A DNA stretch of 64,000 nt from Pseudomonas graminis (GCF_900111735.1 NZ_FOHW01000009.1:62001-126000), one strand, 5' to 3'. Shown: positions 42,551 to 51,709, counted from the stretch's first letter. Notes: generated by a model from the letters alone, not told the origin. Numbers and translations: made by a program.

Positions 42551-43909
42551 TTGAGCGATCAATCCACTCCGAACACTCCACTCTCACGATTCTGCGACAA
42601 AGTGGGTATTCCCTATCCCATGTTCTGGGGCTTTGTCGGCCTGTTGATCTTCATGATCGGCGATGGCGTAGAACTCGGTTACCTCTCGCCCTTCCTCAGT
42701 GATCGCGGCATGCCCGATGACGAAATCGCCATGATCTTCACCACCTACGGCATCACGGTCGGTATTTCATCGTGGCTCGCCGGTGCGCTTTCCAACCTCT
42801 GGGGCCCGAAACGGGTGATGTTCCTGGGACTGATCATCTGGAGCGTCTTTGAAGTGCTCTTCCTGATCTACGGTCTGCAGGAATTGAGCTACTCGATGAT
42901 TCTGCTGACCTATGGTCTGCGCGGATTCGGTTATCCGCTGTTCGCCTACGGCTTCCTGGTCTGGATCGCCGCTTCTACCCCGTCCCGCAAAATGGGCATG
43001 GCCGTGGGCTGGTTCTGGGTGGCTTACGCTGCAGGCCTGCCGATGCTCGGCTCTCTGGTGGCGAGCGCCGCGATCCCGCTGATTGGGGCGCTGCAGACCT
43101 TCTGGTTGTCCTTTGCGCTGGTGGTCATCGGCGGTGCGATTGGCTTGATCGGGATGCGCGAAGCCCACGGCATGCGTCGACTCGCCCCCGAGGGTGAGCG
43201 GCCGATGGTGTCGATGGCCAAGAACATCACCATCATGTGGACGCGTCCGAAAGTGTCACTGGCCGCCCTTGTCCGGGTGATCAACACCTCGTCGATGTTC
43301 GGTTTTCTGGTGGTCATGCCCGGGTTCTTCATGCACACCGTGGGCTTCACCCTGGAAGAGTGGCTACGCCTGCTGACCATCGTCTTTGTGTTCAACATCA
43401 TCGGCAATCTCAGCTCCAGCGTGATCAGCACAAAGATCGGCTACCGCAATACGATCCTGTGGTTTGGCGCAGTGGGCAGCACGATCAGCACCCCGTTGTT
43501 CTTCTTCATGCCACAAGCGTTTCCCCACGACTTCCTGATCGCTTCGATCTTCGGTGCGTTCTATGGTCTGACGCTGGCGTGTTTTGTGCCGCTGTCGGCG
43601 CTTGCACCTGCGTTGGCGCCTAATAACAAGGCCGCTGCGTTGTCGGTGCTGAGCCTGGGTGCAGGTGCGTCGACATGGGTAGGCCCGGCGGTGGTCGCGA
43701 TTTTCAATGAGAGTTACGGCATTGAAGGCGTGGTCTGGGCATTCTGCGGCTTATACGCGCTGAGCGCCGTGATGACCGCATTCCTGAAAGATCCGGAGCC
43801 CGTGCATGACCCGATCCTGATCAAGATCAAGCGTCGAATCAAAGTGTTCGCGCCGCGTCTGGATTATCGGTGGGCCCATGCCGAGGACCCGAACAAAGAG
43901 GCGAGCTGA
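42551..43909 (+). CDS. MFS transporter, polyol permease type (RbtT/DalT/CsbX-like)
   Basis: 452 aa from a TTG at 42551, chosen because AAAGGA lies 8-9 nt before it; the frame is open upstream but without a ribosome site. About twelve hydrophobic segments are present. The first, YPMFWGFVGLLIFMIGDGVE, followed by LGYLSPFLSDRG, is what I remember of the ribitol/D-arabinitol permease group, and LSNLWGPKRVMFLG is the usual MFS loop 2-3 motif. The substrate is therefore probably a sugar alcohol or related acid, with no catabolic gene beside it to confirm this. Confidence 0.82.
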   Translation: MSDQSTPNTPLSRFCDKVGIPYPMFWGFVGLLIFMIGDGVELGYLSPFLSDRGMPDDEIAMIFTTYGITVGISSWLAGALSNLWGPKRVMFLGLIIWSVFEVLFLIYGLQELSYSMILLTYGLRGFGYPLFAYGFLVWIAASTPSRKMGMAVGWFWVAYAAGLPMLGSLVASAAIPLIGALQTFWLSFALVVIGGAIGLIGMREAHGMRRLAPEGERPMVSMAKNITIMWTRPKVSLAALVRVINTSSMFGFLVVMPGFFMHTVGFTLEEWLRLLTIVFVFNIIGNLSSSVISTKIGYRNTILWFGAVGSTISTPLFFFMPQAFPHDFLIASIFGAFYGLTLACFVPLSALAPALAPNNKAAALSVLSLGAGASTWVGPAVVAIFNESYGIEGVVWAFCGLYALSAVMTAFLKDPEPVHDPILIKIKRRIKVFAPRLDYRWAHAEDPNKEAS

Positions 43910-43992
43910 TTGCGGTGGGTCTGCGGCGTGTCAGTCATGAAATCGACTGTCGCGCCGCGCACCCATTCACCCGGACACGCCTGATTGAATGA

Positions 43993-46422
43993 TCAATCGA
44001 CGACTGCCGGCGGCTGTTCCTTGCCCGGCCCGTCATTGATTAACACCATGCTCTGCGGTGCAGACAGCGCGATGCCCATTTCACGCAGGCGCCCGAGCAC
44101 GGTGAACAACAGGTCGCTGCGCGCACCGCCCACCGAGCGCGGGCTGTTCACGTAACCGCTGGCGCTGATGATCAGACCCGTGTTGGTCAGGTCTTTGAAG
44201 GTCACCGACGGGGCCGGTGTATCGAGTATGGCTTCATGCTCGGTGAAGGCCTGCAACAGCAGCTCGCGGATCTGCAAGACATCCGTTTCCAGCGGCAGCG
44301 TGAGGGAAATCCCCACAACGCCAAGTGCGTTGCCCATGGTCACGTTGCGCACGTTCTGGGTAATGAACTGTGAGTTCGGCACGATCACCGTGGAGCGGTC
44401 GGACATCTGGATTTCGGTGGCGCGCACGTTGATCCGGCGGATATCGCCCTCGACCCCCGCCAGGCTCACCCAGTCTCCCACCTTGACGGGGCGCTCGGTC
44501 AGCAGAATCAGGCCCGAGATGAAGTTCTGCACGATCGCTTGCAGACCAAAACCGATCCCCACCGACAGGGCACTCACCACCCAGGTCAGGTTCGTCAGGC
44601 TGATATGCAGGGTGGACATCACCACCGCAATCACCAGCACAAACCCGATGTAGCCGATCAGCGTCACCAGGGAGGCCTGCATGCCGGCGTCCATGTTGGT
44701 TTCCGGCAGCAGGCGTTCGCCGAACCAGTCCTTGAGCACGCGCACGCCAAACAGCCCGGCGACCAGGCAGCCCAGTGCCATGAGGATGTCACTCGGGACA
44801 ATGTTCAGGGCGCCCAGGGATTTGTCGGTGACTTCCATGCGGGTGAAGCTTTCGAGCAACTCACCCGGGCTTGAGCCCGATGGCAGGAAGGCCAGCAGGA
44901 CCGCGGCCAGCAGCAGCAGGCTGCGGCCAACGCCCGCCAGAATGGTGCTTGCCTGGGCTTGATGGCGCGGGGACAGGCCGAGTGCCGAACCCAGCGCCAT
45001 GCCACCAGGTTGTTTGGGCGACAGAAGGGTTTCGCAGACGTCGCCGAAGAACGCCACCAGCAGGTAGGCAGTCGACGCTACCACGCTCATCCATAGCAGC
45101 TTGACCGCGAGGAAGTACGCGAGGGTCAGGTAGCCGCTCACTAACGCCAGCAGGCTCAGCCCGACCCAGACCGCGACGACAAAGGGAATCAACCCGGCGA
45201 GGCCGCCCGGACGTTCGATTGCACAGCGGCGGCGAGTCCGGCGGTAGCGCACCAGGCCGAAGAAAAACACCAGCGATACAGCCAGCGCCGTCAGGCCGTT
45301 GACCGCTACGGTCAGCGCCAGGCTGCTGGCGATCACGCTGTTAATGCGCTCCTGGGTGCCGATGATCATCAGCGCCAGGGCCAGCACCGCCGGGAAGCGG
45401 CCCATGGCCGTGGCGATTTCGTCTGGAATATTGGGCAGGCGCCACGACGGATGCGGCAGCATCAACAGCGCCCGCCCCAGGCCGACAATGAAGGCGCAGA
45501 AAGTGATCAGCGTTTGCAACTGGTCGAGCAGGTTGACCACGTCGTTGCTGAGTACCGCATTGCTGACAATGCCCCAACGCAGCAGGGAGGTGGCGGCGGT
45601 GATGGTGACCACCGTCGACAGTCCGACGGCCAGTGCCAGGGCGCTGCGACGCAGGCGGCCTTCGGGCAACCAGCGGACCATCAGGCGGATCAGCAGGCTT
45701 TCCAGCAGGCGGCGCACCACCACCCAGATCAGCAGCGCGCCAATCACGACGCTGGCAAACAGCAGGCGATTGCCGGGCGCCAGGGCGCTGGTGAATACGC
45801 TGCGGACGTCGTCCAGCAAACCGTTCATGCGCCTCAGGTCGTCATCGGTCGGGCGGATCAGGGACGACCAGAACGCCGAACTGAGGGGGCTTGCCGTGCG
45901 GGTGCTGATCTGTGAGTCGAAAAGGCTGCGGCGGAGGCTGAAGATCTGAGTCGCCAGGTCTCGCGCCGACTGACTCAAGGTATTGGTCTGCCGCTCGTCG
46001 CTGACCAGCGCGTTTTTCTGGGCGGTCAATGCCTTGCGCTGGCTGGTCAGGGTAGGTGCTTCGTCCGGTTGCACCGGGCCAAGGATGTTCAGCTGGTCGT
46101 TCAGGTGCTCGATGTCGACCGCCTGTTTGGCGATCAGGTCGTCGGCTTGCTTCTGCACCTGCAGCGCGGCCTGGCGCAGGCTGGAGAGCAAGTCGTCATT
46201 GGCGCTCACGGTGACTTTTTGTCGGATCTGGTCGAGCTGCTCGCTCAGGTCATCCAGGCTCGGCGCCTCGGCTTCGGGCGTCGCATTAGCCTGACTGGCG
46301 GGCTGTTGTGCTGCTGGTGGCGCGACCTGCGCCGCCGCGGCCTGTGCGAAAGCGGGCACGGCGACGCACAGCAACAGCGCGAGCAGCCCAGCGTAGAAAC
46401 GGTTCAACGTAGCGTGTTGCAT
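43993..46422 (-). CDS. Large MscS-type mechanosensitive channel with DUF3772 N-terminal domain
   Basis: 809 aa. A signal peptide (about 1-27, ending PAFAQA) leads to a periplasmic coiled DUF3772 region (about 50-190: LSEQLDQIRQKV, LNDQLNILGPVQPDEAPTL). Roughly ten transmembrane segments follow, then the MscS module near 600-760 with ALSVGIGFGLQAIVQNFISG (pore helix), TERPVKVGDWVSLAGVEGDI and STVIVPNSQFITQNVRN. This is the MscK-like class of osmotic safety valves. AAAGGA precedes the ATG. Single gene, converging on the MFS transporter. Confidence 0.92.
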   Translation of the reverse strand: MQHATLNRFYAGLLALLLCVAVPAFAQAAAAQVAPPAAQQPASQANATPEAEAPSLDDLSEQLDQIRQKVTVSANDDLLSSLRQAALQVQKQADDLIAKQAVDIEHLNDQLNILGPVQPDEAPTLTSQRKALTAQKNALVSDERQTNTLSQSARDLATQIFSLRRSLFDSQISTRTASPLSSAFWSSLIRPTDDDLRRMNGLLDDVRSVFTSALAPGNRLLFASVVIGALLIWVVVRRLLESLLIRLMVRWLPEGRLRRSALALAVGLSTVVTITAATSLLRWGIVSNAVLSNDVVNLLDQLQTLITFCAFIVGLGRALLMLPHPSWRLPNIPDEIATAMGRFPAVLALALMIIGTQERINSVIASSLALTVAVNGLTALAVSLVFFFGLVRYRRTRRRCAIERPGGLAGLIPFVVAVWVGLSLLALVSGYLTLAYFLAVKLLWMSVVASTAYLLVAFFGDVCETLLSPKQPGGMALGSALGLSPRHQAQASTILAGVGRSLLLLAAVLLAFLPSGSSPGELLESFTRMEVTDKSLGALNIVPSDILMALGCLVAGLFGVRVLKDWFGERLLPETNMDAGMQASLVTLIGYIGFVLVIAVVMSTLHISLTNLTWVVSALSVGIGFGLQAIVQNFISGLILLTERPVKVGDWVSLAGVEGDIRRINVRATEIQMSDRSTVIVPNSQFITQNVRNVTMGNALGVVGISLTLPLETDVLQIRELLLQAFTEHEAILDTPAPSVTFKDLTNTGLIISASGYVNSPRSVGGARSDLLFTVLGRLREMGIALSAPQSMVLINDGPGKEQPPAVVD

Positions 46423-46570
46423 TGGGGGTCCTTTGGGGCGTTAACCGGTTTTGCGATCTGATCGTCTGGCGCAGTTGTCGAACGGCAGGCAGGGGGCTCG
46501 ACCATTCATGCGCGCGGGGGCGGATCATAGCAAGTATTGGGTCAGGACAACTCTCAAGGGATGTAGCGGG

Positions 46571-46965
46571 TCACTGGATGCACGTGCTGCATTCAGTGGG
46601 ACCGGCTTCAGCCGGGAAGGGGCCAGTCTGGGCACCATCGAATGTGCAGTGTGGCGATCGACGCCCAGATTTGCGGCGTAGCGCCTGACGCCTTCCCGGC
46701 TAAAGCCGGTCCCACAATGAGGTTCCAGCGCCAATCTCACTGGATGCATGCGCTGCATTTAGTGGGACCAGCTTCAGCCGGGAAGAGGCCAGTCTGGGCA
46801 CCGTCGAATGTGCAGTGTGGCGATCGACGCCCAGATTTGCGGCGTAGCGCCTGACGCCTTCCCGGCTAAAGCCGGTCCCACAATGAGGTTCCAGCGCCAA
46901 TCTCACTGGATGTACCCACCAGGTTTAGTGGGACCGGCTTCAGCCGGGAAGAGGCCGGAGAGAGT
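46571..46965. repeat. Tandem array of a 166-bp unit containing family A REP pairs
   Basis: The unit starts TCACTGGATG at 46571, 46737 and 46903, so the period is exactly 166 bp. The first two units are complete and nearly identical; each holds a forward and a reverse GGGACCGGCTT-type palindrome about 75 bp apart. The third unit is cut after its first palindrome. The array fills the space between two leftward genes. Confidence 0.92.
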
Positions 46966-46993
46966 GTCCTCAACCTCCGGGCTGATCTCAGAT

Positions 46994-48133
46994 TCAAATA
47001 TCCGAAACGCTCACCCAGCGCATCTCTTTCGCCGCGATGCGAATCGCGGTGGCGAGCCGCTCGACTTCCATCGCTTCGGCAAAGTCCGTCCCGTTCGAGC
47101 CGTGCCCGCCCAGCGCCTGAATCAGCTCATACACTTCCAGGGTCTTCAGTTCGTTGTACCCCAACTGATGCCCCGGCGCCGAGCAGAAAGACGCATAGCC
47201 AGGCTGCGCAGGCCCTGCCAGGATCCGCTGAAACCCGTCACGACCCGCCGCGCCGGCCCGGTACAGGCGCAGCTCGTTCAAGCGTTCCTGATCAAACGAC
47301 AAGGTGCCTTCGGTGCCACCAATCTCAAAGCTGAGATGATTCTTGTAACCGTGCTTGAGCCAACTGCTGCCGAACGTACCCCGCGCGCCGTTGGCGAAGC
47401 GCAGCAGTGCGTAAGTCTGGTCATCGATGCTGATCGGCCGATGCTCCTCACTGCCGAGCGTCGCCGGGCGCTGCGGGTGCACCGTTTGCGAGTCAGCGCA
47501 CACCGCGTCGATATCGCCGAGCAGGTACCGCGCCATCGCCAGCAAATGGCTGCCCAGGTCCGCCAGGGCGCCGCCGGCATGGGACTCCTCGCAGCGCCAG
47601 GACCACGGCGACAGCCCATCGCCCATGAAGTCCTCGCTGAACTCTCCCTGAAAGCTGACGATCCGACCCAGCTCGCCGCTTTCGATCATCTGCTTGACCA
47701 ACCCGATGATCGGGTTGTGCTGGTAGTTGTAGCCCACCCTTGTCACCACGCCGGCCTTGCGCGCTGCCGCCTGCATCTCCCGCGCCTGTCCAAGACTCAC
47801 CGCCAGTGGCTTCTCGCAATACACCGCCTTGCCCGCCTCAAGGGCGGCCATGGCCATGGGGAAATGCAGCTGGTTCGGCGTGGTGATCGCCACCAGACTG
47901 ACTGCCGGATCGCTGATCAACCGTTGCCAGTCGCCATGGCTGCGCTCGAACCCCCAACTGGCGGCGCACTGTTCCGCGCGCGCAGCGTCCGCATCGGCCA
48001 GCGCGACAAGCGTGAGGTTGAAGGGAAGGTCGAACGTCGTCCGTGCGTTGTGGAACGCCAGGGCATGAGCCCGGCCCATGAAGCCCGTGCCAATCAGGCC
48101 GACGCCCAGTCCTGGAAGAGATTTTCCGCGCAT
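46994..48133 (-). CDS. Gfo/Idh/MocA-family NAD(P)-dependent oxidoreductase
   Basis: 379 aa. The N-terminal Rossmann fold has GLIGTGFMGRAHA (glycines 15-20), with the VAITTPNQLHFPMA strand and the catalytic-lysine motif EKPLA at 107-111. The C-terminal alpha/beta domain follows, with HAGGALADLGSH, which supplies the active-site His. Enzymes of this family oxidise or reduce sugars, inositols and related compounds; the substrate is not evident. AAAGGA precedes the ATG. A 24-bp palindrome lies about 60-80 bp upstream. Third gene of a leftward run after the phosphotransferase and SDR. Confidence 0.9.
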   Translation of the reverse strand: MRGKSLPGLGVGLIGTGFMGRAHALAFHNARTTFDLPFNLTLVALADADAARAEQCAASWGFERSHGDWQRLISDPAVSLVAITTPNQLHFPMAMAALEAGKAVYCEKPLAVSLGQAREMQAAARKAGVVTRVGYNYQHNPIIGLVKQMIESGELGRIVSFQGEFSEDFMGDGLSPWSWRCEESHAGGALADLGSHLLAMARYLLGDIDAVCADSQTVHPQRPATLGSEEHRPISIDDQTYALLRFANGARGTFGSSWLKHGYKNHLSFEIGGTEGTLSFDQERLNELRLYRAGAAGRDGFQRILAGPAQPGYASFCSAPGHQLGYNELKTLEVYELIQALGGHGSNGTDFAEAMEVERLATAIRIAAKEMRWVSVSDI

Positions 48134-48190
48134 GACAGCGTGTCCTTTAAGACGTGTTGTTGTGCGGAAAATGTAGGCGGTTGGGGGCGC

Positions 48191-48214
48191 CTGATGGAAT
48201 CTTTATTCCATCAG
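48191..48214. promoter_or_regulatory. Perfect palindrome upstream of the Gfo/Idh/MocA gene
   Basis: CTGATGGAAT-CTTT-ATTCCATCAG, 10-bp arms. No T run follows in either direction, so an operator is more likely than a terminator. The GGAAT-N4-ATTCC core resembles sites of IclR-type regulators, but no such gene is present here. Confidence 0.5.
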
Positions 48215-48259
48215 GAACACCTCAGTTTCACCTCAGCGGCGTGGGTTTACCTCCACGAC

Positions 48260-49027
48260 TCAGGACAGGAACCCGCCGTCCACATTCAAGGCCACGCCGG
48301 TCGTGTAGCTGGACGCTTCGCTGGCCAGGTACAGCACCGCCCCCGCCATTTCGCTCGGCGCCGCCACCCGCTTCAGGGGAATCTGCGCCAGGGCGGTGTT
48401 CAGGATCTTCTCGTTGCTTACCAGCGCCGAGGCGAATTTGGTGTCGGTCAGACCGGGGAGCAGGGCGTTGCAGCGGATGCCGAACTGCGCGCACTCCTTG
48501 GCGAAGACCTTGGTCATGTTGATCACCGCCGCTTTGGTCACCGAATAGATGCCCTGATAGACGCCCGGCGAGACGCCATTGATCGACGCGACGTTGATGA
48601 TGCTGCCGCCGCCGTGTTCGCGCATCAGCTTGCCGGCTTCCACCGACATGAAGAAGTAGCCGCGAATGTTGACGTCGACGGTCTTCTGGAACGCGCCGAG
48701 GTCGGTGTCCAGCACGTTGCAGAACTGCGGGTTGGTCGCCGCGTTGTTCACCAGAATGTCCAACCGACCGAACTGCTCGCGGATCTGCGCGAAGACCGCC
48801 GTGATCTGTTCCATTTCACCAATGTGGCAGGCGATGGCGGTGGCTTGGCCGCCCTCGGCGATGATCGCGTCGGCCACCTGCTTGCAGCCGTCGATCCGGC
48901 GGCTCGAGACGATCACATGGGCGCCTTGCTGGGCCAGCAATTTTGCGATCGCCTCGCCGATGCCGCGGCTGGCGCCCGAGACGAAAGCGATCTTGCCATC
49001 GAGGTCGAACAGTTGGGTCTTGGACAT
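48260..49027 (-). CDS. Short-chain dehydrogenase/reductase
   Basis: 255 aa from the ATG at 49027 (AAGGAAAAC upstream), eight codons inside the longest frame. Classical SDR: cofactor motif SGASRGIG at 17-24, NNAA at 94-97, and the catalytic triad Ser148, Tyr161 and Lys165 (YSVTK). The C terminus ends in TGVALNVDGGFLS, as in many FabG-like enzymes. It starts 24 bp after the phosphotransferase gene, and such pairs are common beside acyl-CoA metabolism genes, so a hydroxy- or ketoacyl substrate is plausible, not shown. Confidence 0.92.
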   Translation of the reverse strand: MSKTQLFDLDGKIAFVSGASRGIGEAIAKLLAQQGAHVIVSSRRIDGCKQVADAIIAEGGQATAIACHIGEMEQITAVFAQIREQFGRLDILVNNAATNPQFCNVLDTDLGAFQKTVDVNIRGYFFMSVEAGKLMREHGGGSIINVASINGVSPGVYQGIYSVTKAAVINMTKVFAKECAQFGIRCNALLPGLTDTKFASALVSNEKILNTALAQIPLKRVAAPSEMAGAVLYLASEASSYTTGVALNVDGGFLS

Positions 49028-49051
49028 GTTGTTTTCCTTGTCGTGTCGCAT

Positions 49052-50119
49052 TCAGAGGCTGGAACGCTCAACCACTTGCAGGGCCATGCGCTCCAGCAGG
49101 GCGTTCATGTGAATGAACTGAGCGAAGCGCTTGTCCTGGGTCTGTCCGTGGAAGAAGCGGTAGTAGATTTGCTGGACGATACCGGCCAGCCGGAACAGAC
49201 CGTAGGTGTAATAAAAGTCGAAGTTGTCGATGGGAATGCCCGAGCGCTCGGCGTAGTACGCCACGAACTCTTTGCGGGTGAGCATGCCCGGTGCATGGCT
49301 GGGCTGGCGCCGCATCAGCTGCACAGGCGCCGGGTCGTCCGCCTGAATCCAGTACGCCAGGCTGTTGCCCAGGTCCATCAGCGGATCCCCCAGGGTGGTG
49401 AGCTCCCAGTCCAGCACGCCGATGATCTGCATCGGGTTGTCCGCGTCGAGGATCACGTTGTCGAAGCGGTAATCGTTGTGCACCAGGCTTGAGACGGGGT
49501 GGTCCGCGGGCTTTTTCTCGTCCAGCCAGCGCGCGACCTTTTCCCAGCTTGGGGCATCGGCGGTGCGCGCTTTCTCGTAACGCTCGGTCCAGCCGCGAAT
49601 CTGCCGTTCAACGTAACCCTGGGGCTTGCCCAGATCGCCGAGGCCACAGGCGGTGTAATCCACCTGATGCAGTTCCACCAGCCGATCGATAAAGCTCTTG
49701 CACAGGGTTTCGGTCTGCGCCGCATTGAGGTTCAGCTCGGCGGGCAATTCCGAACGCAGGATAATGCCCTTGACCCGCTCCATGACATAAAACTCGGCGC
49801 CGATCACTTCTTCGTCAGTGCAGTGCAGGTACGCCTTGGGGCAGTAAGGAAAGGCATCGCGCAGCTGATTGAGAATGCGGAATTCGCGGCCCATGTCGTG
49901 AGCGCTTTTCGCCTTGTGACCAAACGGCGGGCGGCGCAGAACGAATTCCTGTTCGGGGTATTTCAGCAGGTAGGTCAGGTTCGACGCGCCACCGGGAAAC
50001 TGGCTGATCTGTGCGCTGCCGCTCAGGCCGGGGATATGGGCTTTCAGGTAGGGGTCGATCAACGCAGCGTCGAGTTCTTCGCCGGATCGAACCTGGGTGG
50101 ACTGGTCAGTGAGCACCAT
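49052..50119 (-). CDS. APH-like phosphotransferase (acyl-CoA-dehydrogenase-associated type)
   Basis: 355 aa. The aminoglycoside-phosphotransferase fold is seen in FPGGASNLTYLL (nucleotide loop), EFVLRRPPFG with the ATP lysine replaced in the usual family manner, the catalytic VHNDYRFDNVIL (near residues 211-222) and GVLDWELTTLGDP. The closest relatives I know are the kinase-like N-terminal domains of ACAD10/11 and bacterial stand-alone forms next to acyl-CoA dehydrogenases and SDRs; they are thought to phosphorylate hydroxyacyl compounds. It is not an antibiotic-resistance gene by context. First gene of a run of three. Confidence 0.88.
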   Translation of the reverse strand: MVLTDQSTQVRSGEELDAALIDPYLKAHIPGLSGSAQISQFPGGASNLTYLLKYPEQEFVLRRPPFGHKAKSAHDMGREFRILNQLRDAFPYCPKAYLHCTDEEVIGAEFYVMERVKGIILRSELPAELNLNAAQTETLCKSFIDRLVELHQVDYTACGLGDLGKPQGYVERQIRGWTERYEKARTADAPSWEKVARWLDEKKPADHPVSSLVHNDYRFDNVILDADNPMQIIGVLDWELTTLGDPLMDLGNSLAYWIQADDPAPVQLMRRQPSHAPGMLTRKEFVAYYAERSGIPIDNFDFYYTYGLFRLAGIVQQIYYRFFHGQTQDKRFAQFIHMNALLERMALQVVERSSL

Positions 50120-50272
50120 GGGTATCCCTGCAGATTATTTTGGTAGGACAGGATCATTGGCTAATCTAATGCGCCCCGACCGCTACGAACAAGGGCTATT
50201 GGCGTGGGTGTTACGGGGCAATCAGCATCCCTGATTCACGGCTGCGGCCGCTGCCCTCACATCGCCCGGACG

Positions 50273-50305
50273 AAAAAAAACCGAAGCCGGGCAGCTTCGG
50301 TTTTT
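50273..50305. terminator. Bidirectional rho-independent terminator
   Basis: Stem CCGAAGC-CGGGCA-GCTTCGG with eight A before and five T after. It separates the leftward histidine phosphatase-SCP2 pair from the phosphotransferase-SDR genes, so these are two transcription units. A single family B REP unit follows at 50326-50347. Confidence 0.85.
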
Positions 50306-50325
50306 CGGCATGGGCGCTTTCCTGC

Positions 50326-50347
50326 GTAGGAGCGCGCTTGCCCGCGA
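50326..50347 (+). repeat. Single REP unit, family B
   Basis: GTAGGAGCGCGCTTGCCCGC and two more matching bases, the same element as the pair at 17831-17963, here without a partner. Confidence 0.8.
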
Positions 50348-50419
50348 TTGCGGTCCATCAGCGACACAAGCTGCCACCGACAAACCCCGCAGACCGGGCC
50401 AATGCCTGCACGAGCGTCC

Positions 50420-50734
50420 TCAGGAAGGAAACAGCTCGCTCAGTTTCATCGCCAGCATCATGTCGCCTTCGGCGCGCAGTTTGCCGCCCATGAACGCCTG
50501 CATGCCGTCGGTCTCGCCGCTGACGATGCCTTCCAGGGTCTCGCCGTCCATCACCAGCGTGACTTGGGCGTCCGGGTTTTCGCCTTCCTGCAATTCGCAG
50601 GTACTGTCCTTGACGATCAGGGAGAAGTTCTTGGTTTCGTCGATGCGGAAACCGAACACCAGGTCCAGGCCTGCAGCGGCGGCCGGGTTGAACTTGGCTT
50701 TCATGGCTTGGACAGCGTTTTCTACGGAGCTCAT
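50420..50734 (-). CDS. SCP2 sterol-binding-domain protein
   Basis: 104 aa, a stand-alone SCP2 domain: AMKAKFNPAAAAGLDLVFGF, then CELQEGENPDAQVTLVMDGETLEGI and MQAFMGGKLRAEGDMMLAMKL in separate strands and helices. Such proteins bind fatty acyl-CoA or other lipids in a hydrophobic tunnel and act as carriers for acyl-CoA enzymes. AAAAGGA precedes the ATG. It is 57 bp downstream of the histidine phosphatase and is followed by a terminator. Confidence 0.93.
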   Translation of the reverse strand: MSSVENAVQAMKAKFNPAAAAGLDLVFGFRIDETKNFSLIVKDSTCELQEGENPDAQVTLVMDGETLEGIVSGETDGMQAFMGGKLRAEGDMMLAMKLSELFPS

Positions 50735-50791
50735 GGTGTGATCCTTTTATATGAGTGATGACGAGCACTTTGCGGGTGCGATTGGCCGGGC

Positions 50792-51502
50792 TCAGCGGTA
50801 GGTGATGAGCTCCGGCGCCTTCAGCAGTTGCAGGTGCGCGTAACTGTTGAAGGAAGCCAGGGACACCTCGCGCTCACGGAACTTCAAGTGGTTGAGCGAG
50901 GTGTTGACGATGTGCCAGTTGAGTTCGAAGGCCTGGGTGGCCGGCATTTGCGTGATCAGGTGGAGCAGGGCGGTGATAGTGCCGCCGGAGGTGAACACGG
51001 CGATGCGATCGCTTGGCCCGGCGCTGTCGAGTATCCCGCTCAGGCCGGCCTCTACCTGCTCGACGAAGGCCTGCCAGCTCTGCAGCGCGGCGGCGTCGTG
51101 ATCGCCCGCCAGCCAGCGACGGATGATCGCGGCAAACAGGCGCTGGAACTCGGCGCGGTTGTTGGCGGCATCACGCATGACCTCGAAGGCCTGGGGCTCT
51201 TCATCCAGCATCGCGGGGAGCAGCGCGCGGATCACGCCTTCTGCATTGAATTCGTTGAAGGCGATGTCGGTTTCCAGTTCGGGTGTGGCGAGGCCAGCGG
51301 CATTGAGCTGGGCGATCACGGTTTCGGCCGTGTGGCGCTGGCGAAACAGTGCGCCGCTGATGCAGCGGTCGAAGGTAAGACCCTGCTGTGCGAGGTGCGC
51401 GCCGAGGATTTCCGACTGACGAAAACCGGTGGGCGACAAGACGTCGTAATCGTCCGCACCAAACGAGGCCTGGCCATGTCGTATGAGATAGATGCTGCCC
51501 AC
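50792..51502 (-). CDS. Histidine phosphatase (phosphoglycerate-mutase-like)
   Basis: 236 aa from a GTG at 51502 with AGGG upstream. The RHG motif is at 8-10 (IYLIRHGQAS), and the second histidine region reads VFTSGGTI, where the usual GH is replaced by SG; this variation occurs in some branches but could affect activity. The domain otherwise has normal length. The role is unknown; pairing with the SCP2 gene suggests lipid or acyl-CoA metabolism. A good sigma-70-like promoter lies 37 bp upstream. Confidence 0.88.
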   Translation of the reverse strand: MGSIYLIRHGQASFGADDYDVLSPTGFRQSEILGAHLAQQGLTFDRCISGALFRQRHTAETVIAQLNAAGLATPELETDIAFNEFNAEGVIRALLPAMLDEEPQAFEVMRDAANNRAEFQRLFAAIIRRWLAGDHDAAALQSWQAFVEQVEAGLSGILDSAGPSDRIAVFTSGGTITALLHLITQMPATQAFELNWHIVNTSLNHLKFREREVSLASFNSYAHLQLLKAPELITYR

Positions 51503-51538
51503 GACCGCTTCACCCTGGCTCGTTGAAAGTGCTGGGAG

Positions 51539-51566
51539 GTTATGAGGACGGCCCGCGGTCTGTCAA
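51539..51566 (-). promoter_or_regulatory. Sigma-70-type promoter for the histidine phosphatase-SCP2 unit
   Basis: Read leftwards: TTGACA, 16 bp, CATAAC. The -35 box is perfect and the -10 box matches four of six. The -10 box ends 37 bp before the GTG start. Confidence 0.6.
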
Positions 51567-51709
51567 TGAAAAAACATACGCTCGTTTGAATTGGCCGATC
51601 TGTCCCGTGATCACCCGTCTCGTCGCTGGCCCGGCAACCGGCGCGCCGGTATGCTTGGCCCCATTCGCGATCCTCTGCCGAGGGTCTGCTGTACAGGTAA
51701 GGAGTTTCT

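Noticed and set aside
46571..46965. Possible CRISPR array
   Set aside because: The period is 166 bp, whole units are near-identical including the spacers, and REP palindromes explain the structure. No cas genes nearby.
46808..49492. 894-codon plus-strand open frame
   Set aside because: It crosses the tandem REP array and lies antisense to the Gfo/Idh/MocA, SDR and phosphotransferase genes, all with full motifs. No ribosome site or domain.
49052..50119. Aminoglycoside resistance gene
   Set aside because: The APH fold is shared, but sequence style and pairing with an SDR fit the acyl-CoA-associated kinase-like group.
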